Shown: positions 1 through 14,460 of the stretch, piece by piece
How positions within the stretch are numbered: the stretch's first letter is position 1
Layout: each line of letters starts with the position of its first letter
From: Colletes latitarsis
Taxonomy: Eukaryota > Arthropoda > Insecta > Hymenoptera > Colletidae
DNA length: 64,000 nt
Assembly: GCF_051014445.1 (NCBI RefSeq)
Contig: NW_027488370.1
Span: 2,852,001 to 2,916,000, forward strand
Direction: 5' to 3'
Position numbers and translations under genes: made by a program
The notes under the pieces: model-generated
The model's database searches: none
What the model was told of the DNA's origin: nothing
The model's input: only the letters and a program-made list of their open reading frames with translations

Positions 1-3000
1 TCACGTAGTAATGCGGTACCACACTGAAACAGTCAATTAAACCTGGTTTCAGTTAGTATTTTATAGGATAACGCCGGTTATGTCTGGGTTAGGTCTGGTA
101 TTTGCCCTCATCTGGCTCGTACTTTCGCATTTTTCGCAAACTTGTTGGCCAGATCCTGGACTTTTTCTGGATTGGATCACGTGGTAATGCGGTACCACAC
201 CGAAACAGTCAAGTAAACCTGGTTGCGATTAATATTTAGAGGATAACGCCGGTTATGTCTCGGTTAGGTCTGGGATTTGCCCTCATCTGGCTCATACTTT
301 CGCATTTCTCGCATACTTGTTGGCCAGATCCTGGGCTTTTTCTGGTTTGGATCACGTAGTAATGTGGTACCACACTGAAACAGTCAATAAAAGCTGGTTC
401 CGATTAGTACTTTAGAGGATAACGCTGGTTATGTCTGGGTTAGTTCTGGTATTTGCAATTATCTGGCTCATACTATCGCGTTTTTCGCATACTTCTTGGC
501 CAGATCCAGGGTTTTTTCAGGTTTGGATCCCGTAGTAATGTGGTGCCACACCGAAACAGTCAATTAAACCTGGTTGGGATGAATATTTTAGGGGATAACG
601 CCGGTTATGTGTGGGTTAGGTCTGGTATTTGCCCTCATCTGGCTCGTATTTTCGCATTTTTCGCATACTTGTTGGCCAGATCCTGGCCTTTTTCTGGTTT
701 GGATCCCGTAGTAATGTGGATCCACAACGAAACAGACAATTAAACCTGGTTGCGATTAATATTTTAGAGGATAATGCCGGTTATGTCTGGGCTAGGTCTG
801 GAATTTGCCCACATCTGGCTCGTACTTTCGCATTTTTCGCATACTTGTTGGCCAAATGCTGGCCTTTTTCTGGTTTGGATCACGTAGTAATGCGGTACCA
901 CACTGAAACAGTCAATTAAACCTGGTTTCAGTTAGTATTTTAGAGGATAACGCCAGTTATGTCTGGGTTAGGTCTGGTATTTGCCCTCATCTGGCTCGTA
1001 CTTTCGCATTTTTCGCATACTTGTTGGCCAGATACTGAGCTTTTTCTGTTTTGGATCACGTAGTAATGTGGTACCACACTGAAACAGTCAATAAAAGCTG
1101 GTTCCGAATAGTATTTTAGAGGATAACGCAGGTAACGTCTGGGTTAGTTCTGGTATTTGCAATCATCTGCCTCGTACTTTCGCATTTTTCGCATACTTGT
1201 TGGCAAGATCCTGGGTTTTTTTTGGTTTGGATCACGTAGTAATGTGGTACCACACTGAAACGGTCAATTAAACCTGGTTCCGATTAATATTTTAGAGGAT
1301 AATGCCGGTTATGTCTGGGTTAGGTCTGGTATTTGCCCTCATCTGGCTCGTACTTTCGCATTTTTCGCATACTTGTTGGCCAAATGCTGGCCTTTTTCTG
1401 GTTCGGATCACGCAGTAATGCGGTACCACACAGAAACAGTCAATTAAACCTGGTTTCAGTTAGTATTTTAGAGGATAACGCCAGTTATGTCTCGGTTAGG
1501 TCTGGGATTTGCCCCCATCTGTCTCATACTTTCGCATTTCTCGCATACTTGTTGGCCAGATCCTGGCCTTTTTCTGGTTTGGATCACGTTGTAATGTGGT
1601 ACCACTCTGAAACGGTGAATAAGAGCTGGTGGCGATTAATATTTTAGAGGATAACGCTGGTTATGTCTGGGTTAGTTCTGGTATTTGCAATTATGTGGCT
1701 CGTACTTTCGCATTTTTCGCAAACTTGTTGGCCAGATCCTGGCCTTTTTCTGGCTTGGACCACGTAGTAATGAGGTACCACACTGAGACAGTCAATTAAA
1801 CCTGGTTCCGATTAATATTTTAGAGGAAAACGCCGGTTATGTCTGGGATAGGTCTGGGATTTGCCCTCATCTGGCTCGTACTTTCGTATTTTTCGCATAC
1901 TTGTTGGCCAGAACCTGGCCTTTTTCTGGATTGGATCACGTGGTAATGCGGTACCACACCGAAACAGTCAAGTAAACCTGGTTCCGAATAGTATTTTAGA
2001 GGATAACGCAGGTAACGTCTGGGTTAGTTCTGGTATTTGCAATCATCTGGCTCATACTTTCGCGTTTTTCGCATACTTGTTGGCCAGATCCTGGGCTTTT
2101 TCTGGTTTGGATCACGTAGTAATGTGGTACCACACTGAAACAGTCAATAAAAGCTGGTTCCGATTAGTATTTTAGAGGATAACGCTGGTTATGTCTGGGT
2201 TAGTTCTCGTATTTGCAATTATCTGGCTCATACTATCGCGTTTTTCGCATACCTCTTGGCCAGATCCAGGGTTTTTTCAGGTTTGGATCCCGTAGTAATG
2301 TGGTTCCACACCGAAACAGTCAATTAAACCTGGTTGGGATGAATATTTTAGGGGATAACGCCGGTTATGTCTGGGTTAGGTCTGGTATTTGCCCTCATCT
2401 GGCTCGTTCTTTCGCATTTTTCGCAAACTTGTTGGCCAGATCCTGGCCTTTTTCTAGTTTGGATCACGTAGTAATGCGGTACCACACCGAAACAGTCAAT
2501 TAAACCGGGTAGCGATTAATATTTTAGAGGATAACGCCGGGTATGTCTCCGTTAGGTCTGGGATTTGCCCTCATCTGGCTCGTACTTTCCCATTTTTCGC
2601 ATACTTGTTGGCCAGATCCTGGCCTTTTTCTGGTTTGGACCACGTAGTAATGCGGTACCACACGGAAACAGTCAATTAAACCTGGTTGCGATGAATATTA
2701 TGGAGGATAACGCTGGTCATGTCTCGGTTAGGTCTGGGATTTGCCCTCATCTGGCTCGTACTTTCGCATTTCTCGCATACTTGTAGGCCAGATCCTAGGC
2801 TTTTTCTGGTTTGGATCACGTAGTAATATGGTACCACACAGAAACAGTCAATAGAATCTGGTTCCGGTTAATATTTTAGAGGATAACGCCGGTTATGTCT
2901 CGGTTAGGTCAGGGATTTGCCCACATCTGTCTCGTGCTTTCGTAACTTTCGCGTACTGGTTGGCCAGATCTTGGGTTTTTTGTGGTTTGGATCCCGTCGT

Positions 3001-6000
3001 AATGTTGTTCCACACCGATGCAGTCAATTAAACCTGGTTGCAATGAATATTTTGGAGGATAACGCTGGTTACATTTGGGTTAGTTCTGGTATTTGCAATC
3101 ATCTGGCTCGTACTTTCGCATTTTTCGCATACTTGTTGGCAAGATCCTGACCTTTTTCTGGTTTGGATCACGTAGTAATGCGGTACCACACTGAAACAGT
3201 CAATTAAACCTGGTTCCGATTAATATTTTAGAGGATAACGCCGGTTATGTCTGGGTTAGGTCTGGGATTTGCCGTCATCTTGCTCGTGCTTTCGTATTTC
3301 TCGCATACTTGTTGGCCAGATCCTGGGTTTTTTGTGGTTTGGATCCCGTCGTAATGTCGTTCCACACCGAAGCAGTCAATTAAACCTGGTTGCGATGAAT
3401 ATTTTGGAGGATAACGCTGGTTATGTTTTGGTTAGTTCTGGTATTTGCAATCATCTGGCTCGTAGCTTCGCATTTTTCGCTTACTTGTTGGCAAGATCCT
3501 GGGCTTTTTTTGGTTTGGATCACGTAGTAATGTGGTACCACACTGAAACAGTCAAGAAAAGCTGGTTCCGAATAGTATTTTAGAGGATAGCGCAGGTTAC
3601 GTCTGGGTTAGTTCTGGTATTTGCAATCATCTGGCTCATACTTTCACGTTTTTCGCATACTTGTTGGCCAGATTTTGGGTTTTTTCTGGTTTGGATCCCG
3701 TAGAAATGAAGTTCCACACCGAAACAGTCAATTAAACCTTGTTGCGATTAATATTTTAGAGGATAACGCCGGTTATGTCTCGCGTGGGTCTGGGATTTGC
3801 CGTCACCTGGCTCGTATTCGCATTTTTCGCATACATGTTGGCCAGATCCTGGGCTTTTTTTGGTTTGGATCACGTAGTAATGTAGTACCACACTGAAACA
3901 GTCAATAAAAGCTGGTTCCGAATAGTATTTTAGAGGATAACGCAGGTTACGTCTGGGTTAGTTCTGGTATTTGCAATCATCTGGCTCATACTTACGCCTT
4001 TTTCTCACACTTGTTGGCCAGACCCTGGCCTTTTTCTGGCTTGGACCACGTAGTAATGTGGTACCACACTGAAACAGTCAATTAAACCTGGTGGCGATTA
4101 ATATTTTAGAGGATAACGCCGGTTATGTCTGGGTTATGTCTGGAATTTGCCCTCATCTGGCTCGTACTTTCGCATTTTTCACATACTTGTTGGCCAGATC
4201 CTGGCCTTTTCCTGGTATAGATCAGGTAGTAATGCGGTACCACACCGAAGCAGTCAATTAATCCTGGTTGCGATTAATATTTTAGAGGATAACGCCGGTT
4301 ATGTCTCGGTTAGGTCTGGGATTTGCCCTCATCTGTCTCGTACTTTCGCATTTTTCGCATACTTGTTGGCCAGATCCTGGCATTTTTCTGGCTTGGACCA
4401 CGTAGTAATTTGGTACCACACTCAAACAGTCAATTAAACCTGGTTGCGATTAATATTTTAGAGGATAACGCTGGTAATGTCTGGGTTAGTTCTGGTATTT
4501 GCAATCATCTGCCACGTACTTTCGCATTTTTCGCATACTTGTTGGCCAGATCCTGGCCTTTTTCAGGCTTGGACCACGTATTAATGAAGTACCACACTCA
4601 AAACAGTCAATTAAACCTGGTTCAGATTAATATTTTAGAGGATAACGCTGGTTATGTCTGGGTTAGTTGTGGTATTTGCAATCATCTGGCTCATACATTC
4701 GCAATTTACGCGTACTTGTTGGCCAGATCTTGGGTTTTTTGTCGTTTGGAACCCGTCGTAATGTGGTTCCACACCGAAGCAGTCAATTAAACCTGGTTGC
4801 GGTGAATATTTTGGAGGATAACGTTGGTTATGTTTGGGTCAGATCTGGTATTTGCAATCATCTGGCTCGTACCTTCGAATTTTTCGCATACTTGTTGGCC
4901 GATCCCGGCCTTTTTCTGGTTTGGATCACGAAGTAATGCGGTACCACACCGAAATTGTCAACTACACCTGGTTGCGATTAATATTTCAGAGGATAACGCC
5001 GGTTATGTCTCGGTTAGGTCTGGGATTTCCCGTCATCTGGGTCGTACTTTAGCGTTTTTCGCATAGTTGTTGGCCAGATCCTGGCTTTTTTCTGGGTTGG
5101 ATCACGTAGTAACGCGCTACCACACCGAAAGTCAATTAAACCCGGTTGCGATTAATATTTTAGAGGATAACGCCGGTTATGTCTATGTTAGGTCTGGTAT
5201 TTGCCCTCATCTGGCTCGTACTTTCGCATTTTTCGCCTACTTGTTCGACAGATCCTGGCCTTTTTCTGGCTTGGATCACGTAGTAATGCGGTACGACACC
5301 TAAACAGTCAATTAAACCAGGTTGCGATTAATATTTTAGAGGATAACGCCGGTTATGTCTCGGTTAGGTCTGGGATTTGCCCACATCTGTCACGTACTTT
5401 CGCATTTCTCGCGTACTTGTTGGTCAGATCCTGGGCTTTTTCTGGTTTGGATCACGTAGTAGTATGGTACCACACAGAAACAGTCCATAAAAGCTGGTTC
5501 CGAATAGTATTCTAGAGGATAACGCTGGTTATGTCAGGCTTAGTTCTGGTATTTGCAACAATCTGGCTCATACATTCGCGATTTCGCATACTTGTTTGCC
5601 AGATCCTGGTTTTTTTCTGGTTTGGATCCCGTAGTAATGAGATTCCACACCGAAACAGTCAATTAAACCTGGTTGCGATTAATATTTTAGAGGATAACGC
5701 CGGTTATGTCTCGATTAGGTCTGGGATTTGCCCTCATCTTGCTCGTGCTTTCGTTTTTTTCGCATACTTCTTGGCCAGATCTTGGGTTTCTTGTGGTTTG
5801 GATCCCATCGTAATGTGGTTCCACACCGAAGCAGTCAATTAGACCTGGTTACGATGAATATTTTGGAGGATAACGCTGGTTTTGTTTGGGTTAGTTCTGG
5901 TATTTGCAATCATCTGGCTCGTACTTTCGCATTTTTCGCATACTTGTTGGCAAGATCCAAGGCTTTTTTTGGTTTGGATCACGTAGTAATGCGGCTCCAC

Positions 6001-6510
6001 ACCGTAACAGTCAATAAAAGCTGGTTCCGATTAGTATTTTAGAGGATAACGCTGGTTATGTCTGGGTTAGTTCTGGTATTTGCCCTCATCTGGCTCGTAC
6101 TTTCGCATTTTTCGCATACTTGTTGGCCAGATCCTTGCCTTTTTCTGGCTTGGACCAAGTAGTAATGTGGGACCGCACTCAAACGGTCAATTAAACCTGG
6201 TTGCGATTAATATTTTAGAGGATAACGCCGGTTATATCTCGGTTAGGTCTGGGATTTGCCCACATCTGTCACGTACTTTCGCACTTTTCGCATTCTTGTT
6301 GGCCAGATACTGGCCTTCTTCTAGGCCGTGTCAGGTAGTAATGCGGTACCACACCGAAGCAGTCAATTAGACCTGGTTACGATGAATATTTTGGAGGATA
6401 ACGCTGGTTATGTTTGGGTTAGTTCTGGTATTTGCCCTCATCTGGCTCGTACTTTCGCATTTTTCGCATACTTGTTGGACAGATCCTGGGCTTTTTCTGC
6501 TTTGGATCAC

Positions 6511-7212
6511 GTAGTAATTTGGTACCACACGGAAACAGTCAATAAAAGCTGGTTGCTATTAGTATTTTAGAGGATAACGCTGGTTATGTCTGGGTTAGTT
6601 CTGGTATTTGCAATCATCTGGCTCGTTCCTTCGCATTTTCGCCTAATTGTTGGCAAGATCCTGGGCTTTTTCGGGTTTGGATCACGTAGTAATGCGGTAC
6701 CACACTGTAACAGTTAATTAAACCTGGTTGCGATTAATATTTTAGAGGATAACGCCGGCTATTTCTCGGTTAGGTCTATGATTTGTCCTCATCTGTCATG
6801 TACCTTCGCATTTTTCGCATACTTGTTGGCCAGATACTGGCCTTCTTCTAGGCCGTGTCAGGTAGTAATTTGGTACCACACGGAAACAGTCAATAAAAGC
6901 TGGTTGCTATTAGTATTTTAGAGGATAACGCTGGTTATGTCTGGGTTAGTTCTGGTATTTGCAATCATCTGGCTCGTTCCTTCGCATTTTCGCCTAATTG
7001 TTGGCAAGATCCTGGGCTTTTTCGGGTTTGGATCACGTAGTAATGCGGTACCACACTGTAACAGTCAATTAAACCTGGTTGCGATTAATATTTTAGAGGA
7101 TAACGCCGGCTATTTCTCGGTTAGGTCTATGATTTGTCCTCATCTGTCATGTACCTTCGCATTTTTCGCATACTTGTTGGCCAGATACTGGCCTTCTTCT
7201 AGGCCGTGTCAG
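6511..7212 (+). repeat. Tandem duplicated 351-bp satellite dimer
   Basis: Two nearly identical dimers follow each other, about 6511-6861 and 6862-7212. Both contain the same private variants: GTAGTAATTTGGTACC, GGTTGCTATTAGTAT, a 1-bp deletion giving CGCATTTTCGCC, and the CTTCTTCTAGGCCGTGTCAGG variant. I noticed one substitution between copies (CAGTTAATT versus CAGTCAATT). This is a recent local duplication inside otherwise diverged monomers. Confidence 0.85.
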
Positions 7213-10070
7213 GTAGTAATGCGGTACCACACCGAAACAGTCAATTAAACCTGGTTGCGATCAATATTTTAGAGGATAACGCTGATTATGTCTCGGTTAG
7301 GTCTGGGATTTGCAATCATCTGGCTCGTACCTTCGCATTTTTCGCCTACTTGTTGGCTATATCCTGCGCTTTTTCTGGTTTGGATCACGTAGCAATGCGG
7401 TACCACACCGATGCAGTCAATTAAACATGGTTGCGATTAATATTTTAGAGGATAACGCCGGTTATGTCTGGGTTAGGTCTGGGATTTGCCCTTATCTGGC
7501 TCGTACATTCGCATTTCTCGCATACTTGTTGGCCAGATCCCGGCCTTTTTCTGGTTTGGATCACGTAGCAATGCGGTACCACACCGAAGCAGTCAATTAA
7601 AACTGTTTGCGATTAATATTTTGGAGGATAACGCTGATTATGTCTCGGTTAGGTCTGGGATTTGCCCACATCTGGCTCGTACTTTCGCATTTTTCGCATA
7701 CTTGTTGGCCAGATCCCGGCCTTTTTCCAGTTTGGACCACGTACTAATACGGTACCAGGCCGAAACAGTTAATCAAACCTGGTTGCGATGAATATTTAGG
7801 AGGATAACGCCGGTTATGTCTCGGTTAGGTCTGGGATTTGCCCTCATCTGGCTCGTACTTTCGCATTTTTCGAATACTTGTTGGCCAGATCCTGGCCTTT
7901 TTCCGGCTTGGACCACGTAGTAATGTGGTACCACACCGAAACAGTCAATAGAAGCTGGTTGCAATTAATATTTTAGAGGATAACGCCGGTTATGTCTGGG
8001 TTAGGTCTTGGATTTGCCCCCATCTGGCTCGTACTTTCGCATTTCTCGCATACTTGTTGGCCAGATCCAGGGCTCTTTCTGGTTTGTATCTCGTCGTAAT
8101 GTGGTTCCACACCGAAGCAATCAATTAATCCTGGTTGCGATTAATATTTTAGAGGATAACGCAGGTTATGTCTGGGTTAGTTCTGGTGTTTGCTATCATC
8201 TGGCTCGTACCTTCGCATTTTCCGCCTACTTGTTGGCAAGATCCTGGGCTTCTTCTGGTTTGGATCACGTAGTAATGCGGTACCACACCGTAACAGTCAA
8301 TTAAACCTGGTTGCAATTAATATTTTGGAGGATAACGCCGGTTATGTCTGGGTTAGGTCTGGGATTTGCCCTTGTCTGGCTCGTACATTCGCATTTCTCG
8401 CATACTTGATGGCCAGATCCTGGGCTATTTCTGGTTTGGATCACGTAGTAATGCGGTACCACACCGTTGCAGTCAATTAAACCTGGTTGCGATGAACATT
8501 TTGGAGGATAACGCTGGTTATGTTTGGGTTAGTCCTGGTATTTGCAATCATCTGGCTCGTACTTTCACATTTTTCGCATACTGGTTGGCCAGTTCCTGGG
8601 CTTTTTCTGGTTTGGATCACGTAGTCATGTGTTGCCACACTGAAGCAGTCAATAAAAGCTGCTTCCGATTAGTATTTTAGAGGATAACGCTGGTTATGTC
8701 TGGGTTAGTTCTGGTATTTGCAATCATCAGGCTCGTACCTTCGCATTTTTCGCCTACTTGTTGGCAAGATCCTGGGCTTTTTCTGGTTTGGGTCACGTAG
8801 TAATACGGTACCGCACCGTAACAGTCAATTAAACCTGGTCGCGATTAATATTTTGGAGGATAGCGCCGGTTATGTCTGGGTTAGGTCTGGGATTTGCCCT
8901 TGTCTGGCTCGTACATTCGCATTTTTCGCATACCTGTTTGCCAGATCGTGGCCTTTTTCCGTCTTGGACCACGTAGTAATGTGGTAACACACCGAAATAG
9001 TCAATAGAAGCTGGTTGCGATTAATATGTTAGAGGATAACGCAGGTTATGTCTGGGTTAGGTCTGGTAATTGCCCACATCTAGCTCGTACTTTCTCATTT
9101 TTCGCATACTTTTTGGCGAGATCCCGGCCTTTTTCTGGTTTGGATCACGTAGTAATGTGGTGCCACACTGAAACAGTCAATAAAAGCTGGTTCCGATTAG
9201 TATTTTAGAGGATAACGCTGGTTATGTCTGGGTTAGTTCTGGTATTTGCAATCATCTGGCTCGTACCTTCGCATTTTTCGCCTACATGTTGGCTAGATCG
9301 TGGGCTTTTTCTGGTTTGGATCACGTAGCAATGTGGTACCACACCGAAGCAGTCAATTAAACCTGGTTGCGATTAATATTTTAGGGGATGACGCTGGTTA
9401 TGTATCGGTGAGGTCTGGGATTTGCCCACATCTGGCTCGTACTTTCGCATTTCTCGCATACTTGTTGGTCAGATCCCGGCCTTTTTCTGGTTTGGATCAC
9501 GTACTAATGCGGTACCAGGCCGAAACAGTTAATTAAACCTGGTTGCGATTAATATTTTAGAGGATAACGCCGGTTATGTCTCGGTTAGGCCTGGGATTTG
9601 CCCTCATCTGGCTAGTACCTTAGCATTTTTCGCCAACATGTTGGCTAGATCCTGAGCTTCTTCTGGTTTGGATCCCGTAATTATGACGCTCCACACCGAA
9701 ACAGTCAATTAAACCTGGGTCCGATTAATATTTTAGAGGATAACGCCGGTTATGTCTCGGTTAGGTCTGGGATTTGCCCTCATCTGGCTCGTACTTTCGC
9801 ATTTTTCGCATACTTGTTGGCCAGATCCTGGCCTTTTTTTGGCTTGGACCAAGTCGTAATGTGGGACCATACTCAAACAGTCAATTAAACCTGGTTGCGA
9901 TTAATATTTTAGAGGATAACGCCGGTTATTTCAAGGTTAGGTCTGGGATTTGCCCTCATCTGGCTCGTACTTTCGCATTTTCCGCCTACTTGTTGGCAAG
10001 ATCCTGGGCTTTTTCTGGTTTGGATCACGTAGTAATGCGGTACCACACCGTAACAGTCAATTGAACCTGG

Positions 10071-13000
10071 TTGCGGTTTAGATTTTGCAGGATAACGCCG
10101 TTTATGTCTGGGTTAGGTCTGGGATATGCCCTTATCTGGCTCCTACTTTCGCATTTCTCGCATACTTGTTGGCCAGATCCTGGGCTGTTTCTGGCTTGGA
10201 TCACGTACTAATGCGGTACCAGACCAAAACAGTGAATTAATCCTGGTTGCGATTAATATTTTAGAGGATAACGCCGGTTATGTCTGGGTTAGGTCTGGGA
10301 TTTGCCCTTATCTGGCTCGTACTTTCGCATTTCTCGCATACTTGTTGGCCAGATCCTGGGCTGTTTCTGGTTTGGATCACGTACTAATGCGGTACCAGAC
10401 CAAAACAGTCAATTAATCCTGGTTGCGATTAATATTTTAGAGGATAACGCCGGTTATGTCTGGGTTATGTCTGGGATCTGCCCCCATCTGGCTCGTACTT
10501 TCGCATTTCTCGCATACTTGTTGGCCAGATCCAGGGCTTTTTCTGGTTTGTATCCCGTCGTAATGTGGTTCCACACCGAAACAGTCAATTAATCCTGGTT
10601 GCGATTAATATTTTAGAGGATAACGCTGGTTATGTCTGGGTTAGGTCTGGGATTTGCCCTTATCTGGCTCGTACTTTCGCATTTCTCGCATACTTGTTGG
10701 CCAGATCCTGGGCTGTTTCTGGTTTGGATCACGTACTAATGCGGTACCAGACCAAAACAGTCAATTAATCCTGGTTGCGATTAATATTTTAGAGGATAAC
10801 GCCGGTTATGTCTGGGTTATGTCTGGGATCTGCCCCCATCTGGCTCGTACTTTCGCATTTCTCGCATACTTGTTGGCCAGATCCTGGGCTGTTTCTGGCT
10901 TGGATCACGTACTAATGCGGTACCAGGCCGAAACAGTTAATTAAACCTGGTTGCGATTAATATTTTAGAGGATAACGCCGGTTATGTCTCGGTTAGGCCT
11001 GGTATTTGCCCTCATCTGGCTCGTACTTTCGCATTTCTCGCATACTTGTTGGCCAGATCCTGGCCTTTTCCTGGTTTAGATCACGTACTAATGCGGTACC
11101 AGACCGAAACAGTCAATTAATCCTGGTTGCGATTAATATTTTAGAGGATAACGCCGGTTATGTCTGGGTTATGTCTGGGATCTGCCCCCATCTGGCTCGT
11201 ACTTTCGCATTTCTCGCATACTTGTTGGCCAGATCCAGGGCTTTTTCTGGTTTGTATCCCGTCGTAATGTGGTTCCACACCGAAACAGTCAATTAATCCT
11301 GGTTGCGATTAATATTTTAGAGGATAACGCTGGTTATGTCTGGTATTTGCAATCATCTGGCTCGTACCTTCGCATTTTCCGCCTACTTGTTGGCAAGATC
11401 CTGGGCTTTTTCTGGTTTGGATCACGTAGTAATGCGGTACCACACCGTAACAGTCAATTGAACCTGGTTGCGGTTTAGATTTTGCAGGATAACGCCGTTT
11501 ATGTCTGGGTTAGGTCTGGGATATGCCCTTATCTGGCTCCTACTTTCGCATTTCTCGCATACTTGTTGGCCAGATCCTGGGCTGTTTCTGGCTTGGATCA
11601 CGTACTAATGCGGTACCAGACCAAAACAGTGAATTAATCCTGGTTGCGATTAATATTTTAGAGGATAACGCCGGTTATGTCTGGGTTAGGTCTGGGATTT
11701 GCCCTTATCTGGCTCGTACTTTCGCATTTCTCGCATACTTGTTGGCCAGATCCTGGGCTGTTTCTGGTTTGGATCACGTACTAATGCGGTACCAGACCAA
11801 AACAGTCAATTAATCCTGGTTGCGATTAATATTTTAGAGGATAACGCCGGTTATGTCTGGGTTATGTCTGGGATCTGCCCCCATCTGGCTCGTACTTTCG
11901 CATTTCTCGCATACTTGTTGGCCAGATCCAGGGCTTTTTCTGGTTTGTATCCCGTCGTAATGTGGTTCCACACCGAAACAGTCAATTAATCCTGGTTGCG
12001 ATTAATATTTTAGAGGATAACGCTGGTTATGTCTGGGTTAGGTCTGGGATTTGCCCTTATCTGGCTCGTACTTTCGCATTTCTCGCATACTTGTTGGCCA
12101 GATCCTGGGCTGTTTCTCGTTTGGATCACGTACTAATGCGGTACCAGACCAAAACAGTCAATTAATCCTGGTTGCGATTAATATTTTAGAGGATAACGCC
12201 GGTTATGTCTGGGTTATGTCTGGGATCTGCCCCCATCTGGCTCGTACTTTCGCATTTCTCGCATACTTGTTGGCCAGATCCAGGGCTTTTTCTGGTTTGT
12301 ATCCCGTCGTAATGTGGTTCCACACCGAAACAGTCAATTAATCCTGGTTGCGATTAATATTTTAGAGGATAACGCTGGTTATGTCTGGGTTAGGTCTGGG
12401 ATTTGCCCTTATCTGGCTCGTACTTTCGCATTTCTCGCATACTTGTTGGCCAGATCCTGGGCTGTTTCTGGTTTGGATCACGTACTAATGCGGTACCAGA
12501 CCAAAACAGTCAATTAATCCTGGTTGCGATTAATATTTTAGAGGATAACGCCGGTTATGTCTGGGTTATGTCTGGGATCTGCCCCCATCTGGCTCGTACT
12601 TTCGCATTTCTCGCATACTTGTTGGCCAGATCCTGGGCTGTTTCTGGCTTGGATCACGTACTAATGCGGTACCAGGCCGAAACAGTTAATTAAACCTGGT
12701 TGCGATTAATATTTTAGAGGATAACGCCGGTTATGTCTCGGTTAGGCCTGGTATTTGCCCTCATCTGGCTCGTACTTTCGCATTTCTCGCATACTTGTTG
12801 GCCAGATCCTGGCCTTTTCCTGGTTTAGATCACGTACTAATGCGGTACCAGACCGAAACAGTCAATTAATCCTGGTTGCGATTAATATTTTAGAGGATAA
12901 CGCCGGTTATGTCTGGGTTATGTCTGGGATCTGCCCCCATCTGGCTCGTACTTTCGCATTTCTCGCATACTTGTTGGCCAGATCCAGGGCTTTTTCTGGT

Positions 13001-14460
13001 TTGTATCCCGTCGTAATGTGGTTCCACACCGAAACAGTCAATTAATCCTGGTTGCGATTAATATTTTAGAGGATAACGCTGGTTATGTCTGGGTTAGGTC
13101 TGGGATTTGCCCTTATCTGGCTCGTACTTTCGCATTTCTCGCATACTTGTTGGCCAGATCCTGGGCTGTTTCTGGTTTGGATCACGTACTAATGCGGTAC
13201 CAGACCAAAACAGTCAATTAATCCTGGTTGCGATTAATATTTTAGAGGATAACGCCGGTTATGTCTGGGTTATGTCTGGGATCTGCCCCCATCTGGCTCG
13301 TACTTTCGCATTTCTCGCATACTTGTTGGCCAGATCCAGGGCTTTTTCTGGTTTGTATCCCGTCGTAATGTGGTTCCACACCGAAACAGTCAATTAATCC
13401 TGGTTGCGATTAATATTTTAGAGGATAACGCTGGTTATGTCTGGGTTAGGTCTGGGATTTGCCCTTATCTGGCTCGTACTTTCGCATTTCTCGCATACTT
13501 GTTGGCCAGATCCTGGGCTGTTTCTGGTTTGGATCACGTACTAATGCGGTACCAGACCAAAACAGTCAATTAATCCTGGTTGCGATTAATATTTTAGAGG
13601 ATAACGCCGGTTATGTCTGGGTTATGTCTGGGATCTGCCCCCATCTGGCTCGTACTTTCGCATTTCTCGCATACTTGTTGGCCAGATCCTGGGCTGTTTC
13701 TGGCTTGGATCACGTACTAATGCGGTACCAGGCCGAAACAGTTAATTAAACCTGGTTGCGATTAATATTTTAGAGGATAACGCCGGTTATGTCTCGGTTA
13801 GGCCTGGTATTTGCCCTCATCTGGCTCGTACTTTCGCATTTCTCGCATACTTGTTGGCCAGATCCTGGCCTTTTCCTGGTTTAGATCACGTACTAATGCG
13901 GTACCAGACCGAAACAGTCAATTAATCCTGGTTGCGATTAATATTTTAGAGGATAACGCCGGTTATGTCTGGGTTATGTCTGGGATCTGCCCCCATCTGG
14001 CTCGTACTTTCGCATTTCTCGCATACTTGTTGGCCAGATCCAGGGCTTTTTCTGGTTTGTATCCCGTCGTAATGTGGTTCCACACCGAAACAGTCAATTA
14101 ATCCTGGTTGCGATTAATATTTTAGAGGATAACGCTGGTTATGTCTGGGTTAGGTCTGGGATTTGCCCTTATCTGGCTCCTACTTTCGCATTTCTCGCAT
14201 ACTTGTTGGCCAGATCCTGGGCTGTTTCTAGCTTGGATCACGTACTAATGCGGTACCAGACCAAAACAGTGAATTAATCCTGGTTGCGATTAATATTTTA
14301 GAGGATAACGCCGGTTATGTCTGGGTTAGGTCTGGGATTTGCCCTTATCTGGCTCGTACTTTCGCATTTCTCGCATACTTGTTGGCCAGATCCTGGGCTG
14401 TTTCTGGTTTGGATCACGTACTAATGCGGTACCAGACCAAAACAGTCAATTAATCCTGGT
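10071..14460 (+). repeat. Recently homogenised satellite block (352-bp dimers, 6-mer HOR)
   Basis: Blocks here are almost identical. The stretch starting at 10071, with the unusual GTTTAGATTTTGCAGG variant, recurs at 11468 with an offset of 1397 bp. That is eight monomers minus an 11-bp deletion near 11340. A 352-bp dimer is repeated in variable number (for example from 11699, 12051, 12403), and a six-monomer unit of 1056 bp repeats from 12403 to 13459 and from 12755 to 13811. Variable dimer number inside otherwise identical higher-order units is what unequal crossing-over produces. This is the youngest amplification in the window by sequence identity. Confidence 0.88.
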
